A DNA stretch of 64,000 nt from Watersipora subatra (Eukaryota > Bryozoa > Gymnolaemata > Cheilostomatida > Watersiporidae): NCBI RefSeq assembly GCF_963576615.1, contig NC_088711.1, positions 8,116,869 through 8,180,868 on the forward strand, in the 5' to 3' direction. Position 1 is the stretch's first letter. Each line of letters begins with the position of its first letter. The notes under the pieces are model-generated. The model had not been told where the DNA came from, ran no database searches, and worked only from the letters and a program-made list of their open reading frames with translations. This document shows, piece by piece, positions 13,398 through 24,200 of the stretch. A program made the position numbers and the translations under genes.

Positions 13398-14362
13398 TTA
13401 ACAGTGTTGGCCTGGTCAAAAGACAGCATCACAATTATATAAATCTGGTCATATTTAATCCAGTATGTTGTTTTGGTTGTAGCAAACCGTGTGCTCATGA
13501 ATTTTGCTTTTTTTCGTAAACAATCGCTAGCAAGCCTGCTATATAGATGATTGCCTCCCCAGTGAGGCAACAAAACTACAATGAGAAGAAAGTTGTCTCT
13601 TTGGGACTATTGATAACTGGGCCGCAGTAAATGATACTAGGCTCTTGATTAAAATGCCAACTTCAATAAATGTTACTTCTCATACAGTTGATCCGTCTGC
13701 CTATCAAAGCCTGAAAAGTTCAAGAGGACTGTACCTTGGCAGAAACACATAGATCTCAGGGTACGCTCTACACTGTTTCTTGTTTGTTATAGCTTTATAG
13801 GTTAATTCTGATTGGTTAGTTCCGTTGTTTCGTATTATTCTGTTGATTTGATTGGTTGCACTCACATAATCTGTAGGTTGTTACAAGGCCATAAAGTAAA
13901 GTCGATGCGGCGTATTTTATTTATTTGATTAAATTGTTTAGTAAATTTAACAAATATTGTGCCATTGCTATGAAGATTTCTGGCTGTCAGTTTGACCCAG
14001 CTGGTCATCAAATCTGTCTACCCGTTTGTTTCTGACTGACTAAATATGGGGATTTTGTAGCTTTTGCTTTGTGTTTCAGCGTTTGTGTCATCTGATCCTT
14101 TCTGTTTATTCTTCTACAATATCTTTGGCGCTTTTCTTGTCCATTTATACTGGCACAAGTCTCAAATTTTTTGAGAGTCTCAAAAAGTTGTAAGCTTTCC
14201 TTTTAAGAAATTTTGGATGATAATCGCTATTCCTGTGGTGCGCACACAAAAGTGGTTTGTGATGCAAGTAAACAGTTGTTTCTCTTTCTCCATCAACTTT
14301 GCTCAGCATGATGCTCACGTGCAAGAACTGCTGAACTATTTACTCGTTCTTAATTGCTTAAG
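13398..14362. other. Region between transposon and candidate exon
   Basis: One weak exon-like stretch follows an acceptor TCTCATACAG at 13688 (reading DPSAYQSLKSSRGLYLG) but has no good donor. Nothing else can be supported. Confidence 0.35.
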
Positions 14363-14458
14363 AACTACCTGTCCCAGTCATCAGAGCAGTCTGAAGATGA
14401 GCTGAAGGAACACCTCAAGTTATGCGTTGTGAACATCTTGATTCGCCCAGCTAACTGA
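14363..14458 (+). CDS. Candidate terminal exon of an unrecognised gene
   Basis: After a possible acceptor (TTAATTGCTTAAG at 14362) a 31-codon frame reads NYLSQSSEQSEDELKEHLKL and continues through CVVNILIRPAN to a TGA at 14456-14458. The acidic, amphipathic composition and balanced codons look coding. The stop falls within the first unit of the 14452-14600 minisatellite. No family was recognised and no upstream exon is certain. It may belong with the exons at 16652-17092 or be chance. Confidence 0.25.
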   Translation, partial: NYLSQSSEQSEDELKEHLKLCVVNILIRPAN

Positions 14459-14600
14459 CAGTAACTGACAGCTAACTGACAGCTAACTGACAGTAACTGA
14501 CAGCTAACTGACAGTAATTGACAGCTAACTGACAGCTAATTGACAGCTAATTGACAGCTAACTGACAGCAACTGACAGCTAACGGACAGCAACTGGCAGT
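14452..14600. repeat. Short degenerate tandem repeat (AGCTAACTGAC)
   Basis: About 14 imperfect 9-11-bp units based on AGCTAACTGACAG and AGTAACTGAC. Confidence 0.85.
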
Positions 14601-15221
14601 TGAAAAGGACCCTGGCTGTAAGTTACTTAACTTCATGACTTTAAATGGGAGGAAAAAGTGAAAACAGCTGCAGAAACGCATGTCACCCATTTGTGGCTCG
14701 TCACCCTTACCTTTGACATCATCTCCTTTCTTGAACAGAAACTACATGTAGACTACATGTAAGCTTATATTACTTAGCTACTGATTTTATCCATTTGCTT
14801 AGAACTTTCTAGATTTCTAGATAGCATGAACAAACACTATTGATGTCAATGATGAGAACACTATAGAGTAAAAACTATCATAAACCATAAATCATAGAAT
14901 TATCTAGAATGATCTGATGAGAGTTGATAGAGTTCATAAAAAGAACTTACCTTGATGTTGCAACGTGTAAGTCACTCAGAAAATTAATTCATAAAAGTTA
15001 TGCAAATACGTGTATCTCAAACAACCTAGTTAGACAATGCAGTACTACTACATAGAATGGGTACTAGTTGGGCTATACTAAAAAACAAAACAATGCTTAA
15101 GAATGCAAGAAATTTGTGAAGCCACTGTTGATAACTAACTAGCATTACTAAAGGTCTCAGAATATTTTTTCCAGTCCAAGGTATTATAAACAGAAACTCT
15201 CCATTATAATAAGTTATATGA

Positions 15222-15678
15222 GGCATAGGATATCACACTATAGAACATAGGATATCACATCTTATGGCTTGGAGTAGCACACCTTATGATATAAAAGATC
15301 ACATGTTAGCACATAGAGTGTCATACCTTAGAACATAGAGTATCATACCTTAGGGCATAGAGTATCATACCTTAGAACATAGAGTATCATACCTTAGGAC
15401 ATAGAGTATCATACCTTAGGACATAGAGTATCAAACCTTAGGACATAGAGTATCATACCTTAGAACATAGAGTATAATACCTTAGGACATAGAGTGTCAT
15501 ACCTTAGAACATAGACTGTCATACCTAAGGACATAGAGTATCATACCTTAGGACATAGAGTATCATACCATAGAACATAGATTATCATATTTTAGGACAT
15601 AGAGTATCATACCTTAGGACATAGAGTATCATACCTTAGAACATAGAGTATCATACCTTAGGACATAGAGTATCATAC
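15222..15678. repeat. 22-bp minisatellite
   Basis: About 20 units of TTAGGACATAGAGTATCATACC, degenerate at the left end. Units alternate irregularly between TTAGGACAT and TTAGAACAT. Confidence 0.93.
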
Positions 15679-16370
15679 TTGAGGATGCACCTGATCCTAC
15701 TTGAAGGTATAATAGCCATTCTCAAGTTATCTACCTGTTTGAGTATTGTTGATAAATTAGTTCCTTTTTCGAATTGCCTCCCTCTTCATGCATTCCAAGC
15801 ACTCGACCATTCAATGCAGATTGCATCACCATGCAAAGCTTGGCAAAAACGCATAAGAGAAGTTGTACTTATCCAGAATGTTTTAGAAATCTATCCTTGA
15901 TTCCGCCTCATTTATAATTATGTCTCTGCAACAGCGAGTTGACAATTGTTAAACAACACCAAAACTTTCTCCTTATGACCATTTGGTAACAAAAGATTTT
16001 TTTAGAAATAGTGAATATGTTCAGAAAACACCGCTTCTTAGAGCTTCATTTTCTTTGTTAGCTACAAACACAACTGTTTATAGATATGGCCGGCAGACTA
16101 ATTGAGATTTTTTATACTGCACTCTTCATATTATAAGGGCTTTTTGAAGGTCAGCTAGAAAGGAGTTTACGTGTGTTAGTTCAGTTGCTATGGTGATTCA
16201 ACGACAATCTTAGCAACTCTCAGATCTTAAACACATCAAGAAGCAACTTGGAATAGTTTCTATGATTAAAATATTAGTTAGAAGTACCTGCTGTCAAAGC
16301 TCAAACAATACAATTTCTTTGTTATAGAGTTAGAATTGAATATGAATACAACAGTTTGTGCACACCAACT
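15679..16370. other. Non-repetitive stretch with an ambiguous open region
   Basis: Positions 15706-15900 are open on both strands. The plus frame runs to a stop at 15900 and reads like LALDHSMQIASPCKAWQKR-type sequence without a donor. The minus frame (about 15840-15735) has a plausible acceptor and an AG|GTAGAT donor. I cannot decide which, if either, is coding. Nothing else was seen to 16370. Confidence 0.3.
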
Positions 16371-16380
16371 CCAGTCATAA

Positions 16381-16549
16381 GGACGGGTATGACTGAAGTG
16401 TCTCAGAACCTACATGCAACCTCAGAACCTCTATGCATGCATACATGTATGCATTCATATATGCATGCATGTATGCATGCATACATGTATGCATGCATAG
16501 AGGTTCTGAGGTTGCATGTAGGTTCTGAGACACTCCAGTCATACCCGTC
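16381..16549. mobile_element. 169-bp near-perfect palindrome flanked by 10-bp direct repeats
   Basis: The left arm GGACGGGTATGACTGAAGTG and onward is the reverse complement of the right arm, with one or two mismatches. The arms meet in an ATGCATGC-rich centre (about 16434-16502). Identical CCAGTCATAA sequences flank it at 16371-16380 and 16550-16559. A palindrome bounded by 9-10-bp direct repeats is what a Mutator-like miniature transposon would leave. The palindrome also explains the mirror-image ORFs on both strands, which are not genes. Confidence 0.75.
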
Positions 16550-16651
16550 CCAGTCATAAAGCACATCATTTTTCATTAGAATATCAATCTTATCATGAGC
16601 TGACAACTCAAGGAAATAGTATATATCTAATTATTTAACCCTATCTTCAAG

Positions 16652-17092
16652 AAAACAAGAAAGGCAACTTCAAACGATATTCCCCTCTTGATTCAATAAC
16701 TTCTCATCGCACTGAGGAATCGTATCTCAAGCTCTACCATGTTAAGTTGACAGCGATTGTTGTTGGCAAGGTAGTCCTGAAAATGGCTGTGAGTTTACTA
16801 CAAGTATCCCTGCTTAAAATGAGATGACACAAAATAAAGCAACGATATATTTCAATAATTTCTTATGTGGACATACTTCACTTTTATCTATGTAGATGTT
16901 TAGTATCTCCTTAGCAAAAGAGCAGAATACATCTCGTTGTTTGGAACAAATTACTGCTATTCAGCTCATACGTTATCTATGGCCGCAGAGAGTAAGTGAT
17001 AGTGAGAGAAAGGGTAAAGCTTTAGATGATAAGCATTTATCATCGCATTCTGTCAGTCATGCGGATGGTTCTATAATCAGATGCTAGAATAA
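16652..17092 (+). CDS. Candidate C-terminal exons of an unrecognised gene
   Basis: Three phase-compatible pieces can be joined. Exon a (16652-16788) starts with two bases of a split codon, reads KGNFKRYSPLDSITSHRTEE and then YLKLYHVKLTAIVVGKVVLK, and ends at a GTGAGT donor. Exon b (16896-16991) starts after ATCTATGTAG, reads MFSISLAKEQNTSRCLEQIT then AIQLIRYLWPQR, and ends at GTAAGT. Exon c (17057-17092) starts after CATTCTGTCAG and reads SCGWFYNQMLE then TAA. Exon b could instead run on to a TAG at 17085-17087. The hydrophobic, helix-like pattern and clean splice sites support a real gene end, but I do not recognise the family. Upstream exons should lie left of 16.65 kb. Confidence 0.4.
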
Positions 17093-17219
17093 TAGGTGAT
17101 AACTCTATAGGAGCATTGTTTGTTCATGACAGTCACGATATGAGCAACGCCCCCTGGCCACAACTCACCTCTGACTTGCTAAGGCAACTCACTAGCTGGT
17201 TCACACGCCTCCTTCAATC
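17093..17219 (+). other. Open stretch ending in a donor, possibly 5'-UTR exon of the next gene
   Basis: A frame reading through HDMSNAPWPQLTSDLLRQLT and SWFTRLLQS ends at CAATCAG|GTAAAT (17219/17220). The possible acceptor GTTCATGACAG sits at 17120. It could be a 5' exon of the LolA-like gene at 18155 or a coding exon of the preceding gene. Confidence 0.25.
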
Positions 17220-17368
17220 AGGTAAATTATTTTTATCCACTTTTTTCTGGGCTGTACGCATATAATGTATTGTGTGAAATACTATGCTCTCCGCAAATGG
17301 AGTCTTTATACTTTTGCTAAATTGTGAAATAGATGCTGCAGCTGCTTCTAAAAGTACAAAATATGGTA

Positions 17369-17440
17369 GGGTCAGGCAGGGTCAGGTAGGGTCAGGCAGG
17401 GTGAGCTAGGGTAGAATAGGTTAGAATAGGGTAGAGAAAT
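17369..17440 (+). repeat. G-rich tandem repeat (AGGGTCAGGY)
   Basis: At least six GGG runs separated by about 4-7 nt occur in AGGGTCAGGCAGGGTCAGGT and the following degenerate units, so the plus strand could form a G-quadruplex. Confidence 0.7.
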
Positions 17441-17697
17441 CTATGTGTATGACCATTCAATACAGCCCTACATGTTACATGTTCAAGTAATCATTTCATC
17501 AAACATTGTGAATCTGACTATTTTGAGTTTTGTGGTCAAACAGGAAACCGCTCTTGTGTCAGCAAAATGTTTATTTCCTGAAAAAAATGGATAATAGGCT
17601 ACATTCTAACAGTTGAGGTGATAGGATTGTACATGTACTTGTTTGCACATGTACTAGGTGCAGCATTCTGAACACCTGCTTGACTTAGCTTAAATCA

Positions 17698-18118
17698 ACC
17701 TTCCATTGTCAGCTGGAAAATTCCAACTATCAACAGCTAACTACTTCCTGCCAGCTGTTAACTACTAACTGTGAACTGTTAACTATCAACTATCCACTGT
17801 TAACTGCCAACTTTTAACTGAAATTTGTCAATTGTCAACTACTAACTGCCAACTATTAACTGAAAATGTCAACTGCCAACTGATCAATGTTAACTGCCAA
17901 CAGATAACTGTCAATTGTTAACTGACTACTGCCAACTGTTAACTATTAACTGCCAACTATTAACTGAAAATGGTCAACTGCCAACTGCTCAATGTTAACT
18001 GCCAACAGATAACTGTCAATTGTTAACTGACTCCTGCCAACTGTTAACTATTAACTGACCATTACCAATTGCTAAATATTAACTGTCAACTGTTAACTGC
18101 TAACTGTTAACCGCTTAC
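17698..18118. repeat. Degenerate AACTGTTAACTGCC repeat
   Basis: About 30 imperfect units alternate AACTGTTAACT, AACTGCCAACT and TCAACTG. A roughly 115-bp higher-order block is repeated (about 17825-17940 and 17940-18055). It ends 35 bp before the start codon of the LolA-like gene. Confidence 0.85.
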
Positions 18119-18154
18119 TGTACTAATCTTCAAGAGTCTTATTGATAGAAAGCC

Positions 18155-18266
18155 ATGGCTTGGAGTCGTGGTACTCTCCTGTTGCCTCTGCTGATACTCA
18201 CTATTAAACTCTGGACTGCAGCAGCCCTCAACACTCAAATCTGTCTACCCAATATCATTTCAGACT
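18155..18266 (+). CDS. Exon 1, LolA-like protein (start and signal peptide)
   Basis: ATG at 18155, then a hydrophobic core LLLPLLILTIKLW and small residues AAA before LNTQIC. Donor CT|GTAAGT at 18267. Ends one base into a codon. Confidence 0.75.
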
Positions 18267-21200
18267 GTAAGTCACACTATATTTAAATGTATTGTCAGAG
18301 AAAATGAGCCCTTCAAACAGTTGATCGGCTGGAAAGCAGGGCAGAGCATTTTGTTATGGAAACTAGCTATGCTACCCGGCATTGCCCGGTTAATAAAAAA
18401 GTCTTTGGACAGAAAATTGATTTGTATTTAACATATAACAACATTTGCCACTTTAACTTTCAAACTACATATCATGAGAAAAGTTTTTTGTGTAATTGAA
18501 ATGAATTAACAGAGAAAATAAAAACAACTGTAAAGGTTTTCAAACTTTGTCAAACAACTTTTAAACTTCATATTATGAGGAAAATGTTTTGTGTCGGTCA
18601 AATAAATTAAAAAAAATAAAACGACTATAAAAAGGTTTAGATACAAATGTGAAATCATTAGCAAGTAATAGCTAAATTAGGTCGGTTTTGTTACGATTAC
18701 AATAAAAGATGATTCAGTAATGATACAATTAATAGGAACTGAGAAAACAAAATAAAAATCATGATATACATGTATATATATATTTATATTAGGTAAATGT
18801 TAAACTACTATATATAGATATAGTAATTTAATGTTACGAAAAATATTTCTTAACAGGACATCGTAATGCGTGGCCGCATCGGTAAAATAATCAGCGTGTG
18901 CTATAGCGCGTGCTGATATCTATTAAATAGCTATAGCCGGAATGACACACAGATCCACATACTTTGAAAAATATATACATATAGATTAGCAGCAGACAAG
19001 GAACTTCAAGGTCAACTGACCTGTAATTGACCTTTGACTTGTTTGGCGAATCTTGAAGAGCCTGAGATTGAGCGTTGTCTCTCCATAGATCATTAAGCGA
19101 GTAACCTATATACATCTGCTGTAAACTGTTTTCAGTCATAAAACTTCAGTATTCAATGCTGGAATGAAGGCGTTCTCGGGCAGTTTTTGCATTTCTATGG
19201 CAAGTTTTTATAGTTTTGGTCACTGTACAGCAGCGAGGTTTGAATACATAAACCTCGCTGCTGTACTTGAGAGGTCTAGAGATCATGTTCAGCAAAAGCT
19301 ATCATTGTTCTTTTTATAATGGAAGCTTTAATAGACTGTATCCCATCATATATGACGTATAAACGACAAAAAGAAACTGGTTGAACGAATATGGTTCAGA
19401 GAACACTGGAGCTGGAAGGGCGTGAAGCTTGGAGAAATAGGTTCAACGATTCATGCACTAAGTGGGTAGCTCAAATTCTCAGTATGCTTGGCCAGGGGAT
19501 TTTTAAAGGCTATTGTTTAACTTTCCAAGTTATGAAGGAGCTGGACCAAGAATCTGGTGTCTATTTGTATACAGGAGTTTCATAGGAGTCATTTTCTGAC
19601 ATTTGACTGACCTTGATATTTGCCCAAATAGGCCTTACAAGTGTGAGACCCCATTATTTAATACAGATTAATTGTTCATGGTGAAGACAACTCATAAATA
19701 TCCTTATAAATGTTCTGTTGTACTAGTATCACATTTTGTGTTATTTTTGTTGCTTACCACTCGGTAGATATATTGTTTAAAGCAATTTTTAATCCTAGCT
19801 AATAAAAGTATATAATTAGATACGTACTTGCCAAGATCTATCTATAGACTAACGCAGCTATTCGTTTTTATTGCCAAACCACCGATGACTAACGGAGGGC
19901 AGTCTCACACCCCCTTGTTTGGAATCAAACAAAAAAGGCTCAAAACATAATAAAAACAGACATAGTTGGACTATACGGAAATGATATGTTATTAGAAGGT
20001 CATTCTCCGAAGAGTTTAACGGTTTCACTCAGAAGCGTATAAAATAACAACTCGCTTTATGATCTTTGACTTTTTCCCATCATCTGATTGAAATGTGGTT
20101 TCTCGCGGGTGAGTGAAATTCACAGATCACTTAACATTATGATATTTATTTTTTGATATATAAAAAAGGTGAAAGTCCGGTTTCATATAGTCAAGCTGTT
20201 CCAAATAAATCAAGAATTATCACTGCTCTTCTTGAGAAAGTTGAATAATCCGTCTTCACAATTTGTTCTCGCACCACCGTGAACAACAACAACTCTAACA
20301 TTTTTAGGATGCTGACACCCTTAATCGGAAAACTCAGCATCAATATATTTATCAGTCAAGTTTCATCTACTAGTTTACAGCTCCCTAGGCTAAAACAAGT
20401 GATAAAAATTGAGTTGAAATTTATTATTTATCAAAAGACTAACATAGAGTTATTTTTTATATACACGCAACTCTGCTAAGAGATACAATAACTTGAATAA
20501 TAGTATAGCATGAAAAGGAACCAAGGAAGTCGCTGTAGAGATATGCATTACAGGTGGACATTATATGGGCTAGTAGAAAAGAGGAACTTGAAATTAAATA
20601 TTAGTAAAGCAGGTTAAAGGAAGCACTTGCTGTAACATGCCAGACGTTAATCAATAGAAGCACTTTCTGTGACATGCCAGGCGGTAACCAATAGACTCAC
20701 TTGCTGCAATGTGCCTGATTGCTCCCATTTACACGAGTGGATTACTATGTTACATCATACGTATATGAGCTTCTGACATCTGCTAAAGATATGTCTTGCA
20801 GCAAAAATTGTATTTGCTTTGTTTCAATTCACTGCCTAAAAGTGCATTTTCAGAGATCATGGTAATTTTGTTGTAGATGGCAAGAAATTTCCTAACATTC
20901 CAAATGAATTTGAAGGTTCCTATGCATGGAACTCTCTGCCAGACAATAATACCATTTTTGTAAGAGAAGTCTTCTCAGAAAAGCTCAATCTTGGCATCAT
21001 GCTGGTTGAAGATCTACTTGGTCCTGGAATTCAGTCAAAGCTCTACACTTACGGAGACACTAATGAATTTGTCTACATTACAGGTTAGGGAGTTGTCTTC
21101 AATTGATGATGTTTGCCTAGAGTGGGTGCAAACTTGCTGCACAGAAATTTGTTTTCAGTTTAGAGTTCTTCTTAATTAGAATTTTAGTAATACCTACTGT

Positions 21201-24200
21201 GTAACCGTATATACATGTATATTTGTTCTAACAAAAGGCAATATAATATTTAGTAATACTAACTGTGTAACTGTATATACATGTATATTTGATCTAACAG
21301 AAGGCAATATAATATTTAGATTACGATGGAAGGTATGGTGGAGACTGTGTGTCAGGAGATTTGACAGCAGACGACTTTATATTCCCATTCACTAAAGTGA
21401 GTGGTCAAGGTAAGCGCTCTACCAACTAGAATTTAACCACTTTCTATGCGCTAGAATGAGATAAGTTTATTTTACAACTAGAATTATGTTGAACATGAAA
21501 ATACAAAGTTTAGCTGCTTCAATAAATCCTGGTTCATTCCGACTTACCTTCTCAGCACAGAGTGAATGCAGTTTCTAGTTGACTTGATGTGAAAGTTTTG
21601 ACACTTTGACCTTATAAGGCACTCATCGAAAACTCTGGGCGATGATATAAACCTTCATCTGTGATGAACTGAGACCAGGATAGCTTGACCTTGATTCTAT
21701 TGCACAAGAACACTATTTTCTGTAATTCTTGTTCATTTACTAAGAAATCAATTTTTTTTAGTTTATATCAGAATACAAATAAAAAGTTTACGAATGTTGT
21801 AAAAACATTAAAATATGTACAGTAACAGGATAAAAGGTTAAAAGAAGGCCAAAAGATTGACTGTAACCACTATTTTTCCTTTTATATTTAATGGTTGAAT
21901 GATTTTGCATACAAATAGAGTTTACATATGGTTGCCATAGTTACAGAGTTGTTAGTAAAAACAACCAGCTTACTGCAGCTGGATGTTTATCCAGTAGCTA
22001 GGGTGGTCCATGTCATCAAATCATTTTAACTTCTATCAAGAACTTTATGGATCATCTGTCTTTGGGCTTTGGGTATTGCAATTTTGTTTTCCAACATGTG
22101 ATTTGTACATCTGACCTGACAGTTGGTTTTAGTAGCGTAGGTCTAAAAGCTACAAAAAGTTGTTTCACAAGAAAAATACTTTTGACTAAAACAAAGTTGT
22201 CTACTATATAATTATATTCATAGAAGGGTAGACTTAGTTGCTGTCACTCCAATGTGACAGTGGCAAATTCTACTCATTTTGTAAAACTGAATGTGATATA
22301 CAACCTTTTTGATTAGGAGTTATTTCCTCGTGAAGCAATTCGTAAGTAATTGTTTGACAGTAATTCAGGTTAGTGGCAAGTGCAATGTATGGTGGTTATA
22401 ATGACGTAGTCAACTGTTTACTCAAGTAACTAAACAACTTAATACTATGAGTATTGCATTATTACAGAATTGTCTCCTCTTGTTCAGCGGTTTTGTAGAG
22501 CTGCTTCTAAAATAATTATGGGCATAATGTTACAGCACTTAATTTTTCAAGAACAATGTTACTAAAGAATTTAAATCGATTACATGCTAAGGATGACAAT
22601 ATTATTTGGTTATTGCAATGCTACTGAAATCAACAAAGGTTAATGCCAATCAACTTTTTGCTTTGTCTGTATTAAAATTGTTTTCAGTGTTATGAAAAAA
22701 GCACATGCGGAGTTTTTCATTTTTAACCACACTAGAATGTGAAAATAACCAGTTTTCTAATATTTTTGTAGACCACCTAGTGTCCGGAAAGGATGTACTT
22801 GAGATGGGTGTCAATGAAGCAGCAATGCTCTACCTAGGAGCTGACACTATTGATGACATTGATGTGGATGTGTGGAATGCCTGTCTTTATGATCATTCCA
22901 CGGATACAACCTACAACGCTACCTACTACTTTACTCGTATGTATACTTGAGTTGCAGAAAATTTTTGATAATTTGAAGCGAGACCAATATCTTATTGATC
23001 TCCGTTGATAGCTCTGAATTTCTGATATTTCTGGATGCTTTTAGTTTTTGGTGACACTTTCTAAGATAAAAATAAGTATCGAGTGTAACAATATGAAACT
23101 TAGCAAATACTAACTTGTATTAATAAACTAACTGTGCATTATTCTCAGTCATAATCTCATGCGGTGGGAGTATGCATGCATTGCTTAGCATAAAGCAATA
23201 CATGTATACATTTGAGAAAGGGTCTATCAGTACATCTGTATTACGGATACTTACAGACTCTGTAAGTGAGTGCACTTGTATCAAATGACTCTGTAGAGTT
23301 ACTCAATAGTTTATATAGTCTGATTCGGAATGGTTTCATTGCAATCAGTAAGTTTACCTATTGATTACCTTATTTGAAAAACTCTAAAATTACTTATGGT
23401 ACTTTATCAACTGTTGACATGGTAAAAAGTTGATGGCTTTATAACCTGAAGTATTTATAACTTAATGAATGGGTTTACATGTTTGTGCAAGTCTGAACCA
23501 AATTTTAACTTGAATGATTATATTCTAATATCACAATATGAGTTGTGTCTCACTAACTATACCTGCTATGAGTCATGTCTCACTAACTATACCTGCTATG
23601 AGTCATGTCTCACTAACTATACCTGCTATGAGTCATGTCTCACTAATTATACCTGCTATGAGTCATGTCTCACTAACTATACCTGCTATGAGTCATGTCT
23701 CACTAACTATACCTGCTATGAGTCATGTCTCACTAACTATACCTGCTATGAGTCATGTCTCACTAACTATACCTGCTATGAGTCATGTCTCACTAATTAT
23801 ACCTGCTATGAGTCATGTCTCACTAACTATACCTGCTATGAGTCATGTCTCACTAACTATACCTGCTATGAGTCATGTCTCATTAACTATACCTGCTATG
23901 AGTCATGTCTCACTAACTATACCTGCTATGAGTCATGTCTCACTAACTATACCTGCTATGAGTCATGTCTCACTAACTATACCTGCTATGAGTCATGTCT
24001 CACTAATTATACCTGCTATGAGTCATGTCTCACTAACTATACCTGCTATGAGTCATGTCTCATTAACTATACCTGCTATGAGTCATGTCTCACTAACTAT
24101 ACCTGCTATGAGTCATGTCTCACTAACTATACCTGCTATGAGTCATGTCTCACTAACTATACCTGCTATGAGTCATGTCTCACTAACTATACCTGCTATG

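Noticed and set aside
16356-16606. Mirror-image ORFs on opposite strands
   Set aside because: Explained by the palindromic element at 16381-16549.
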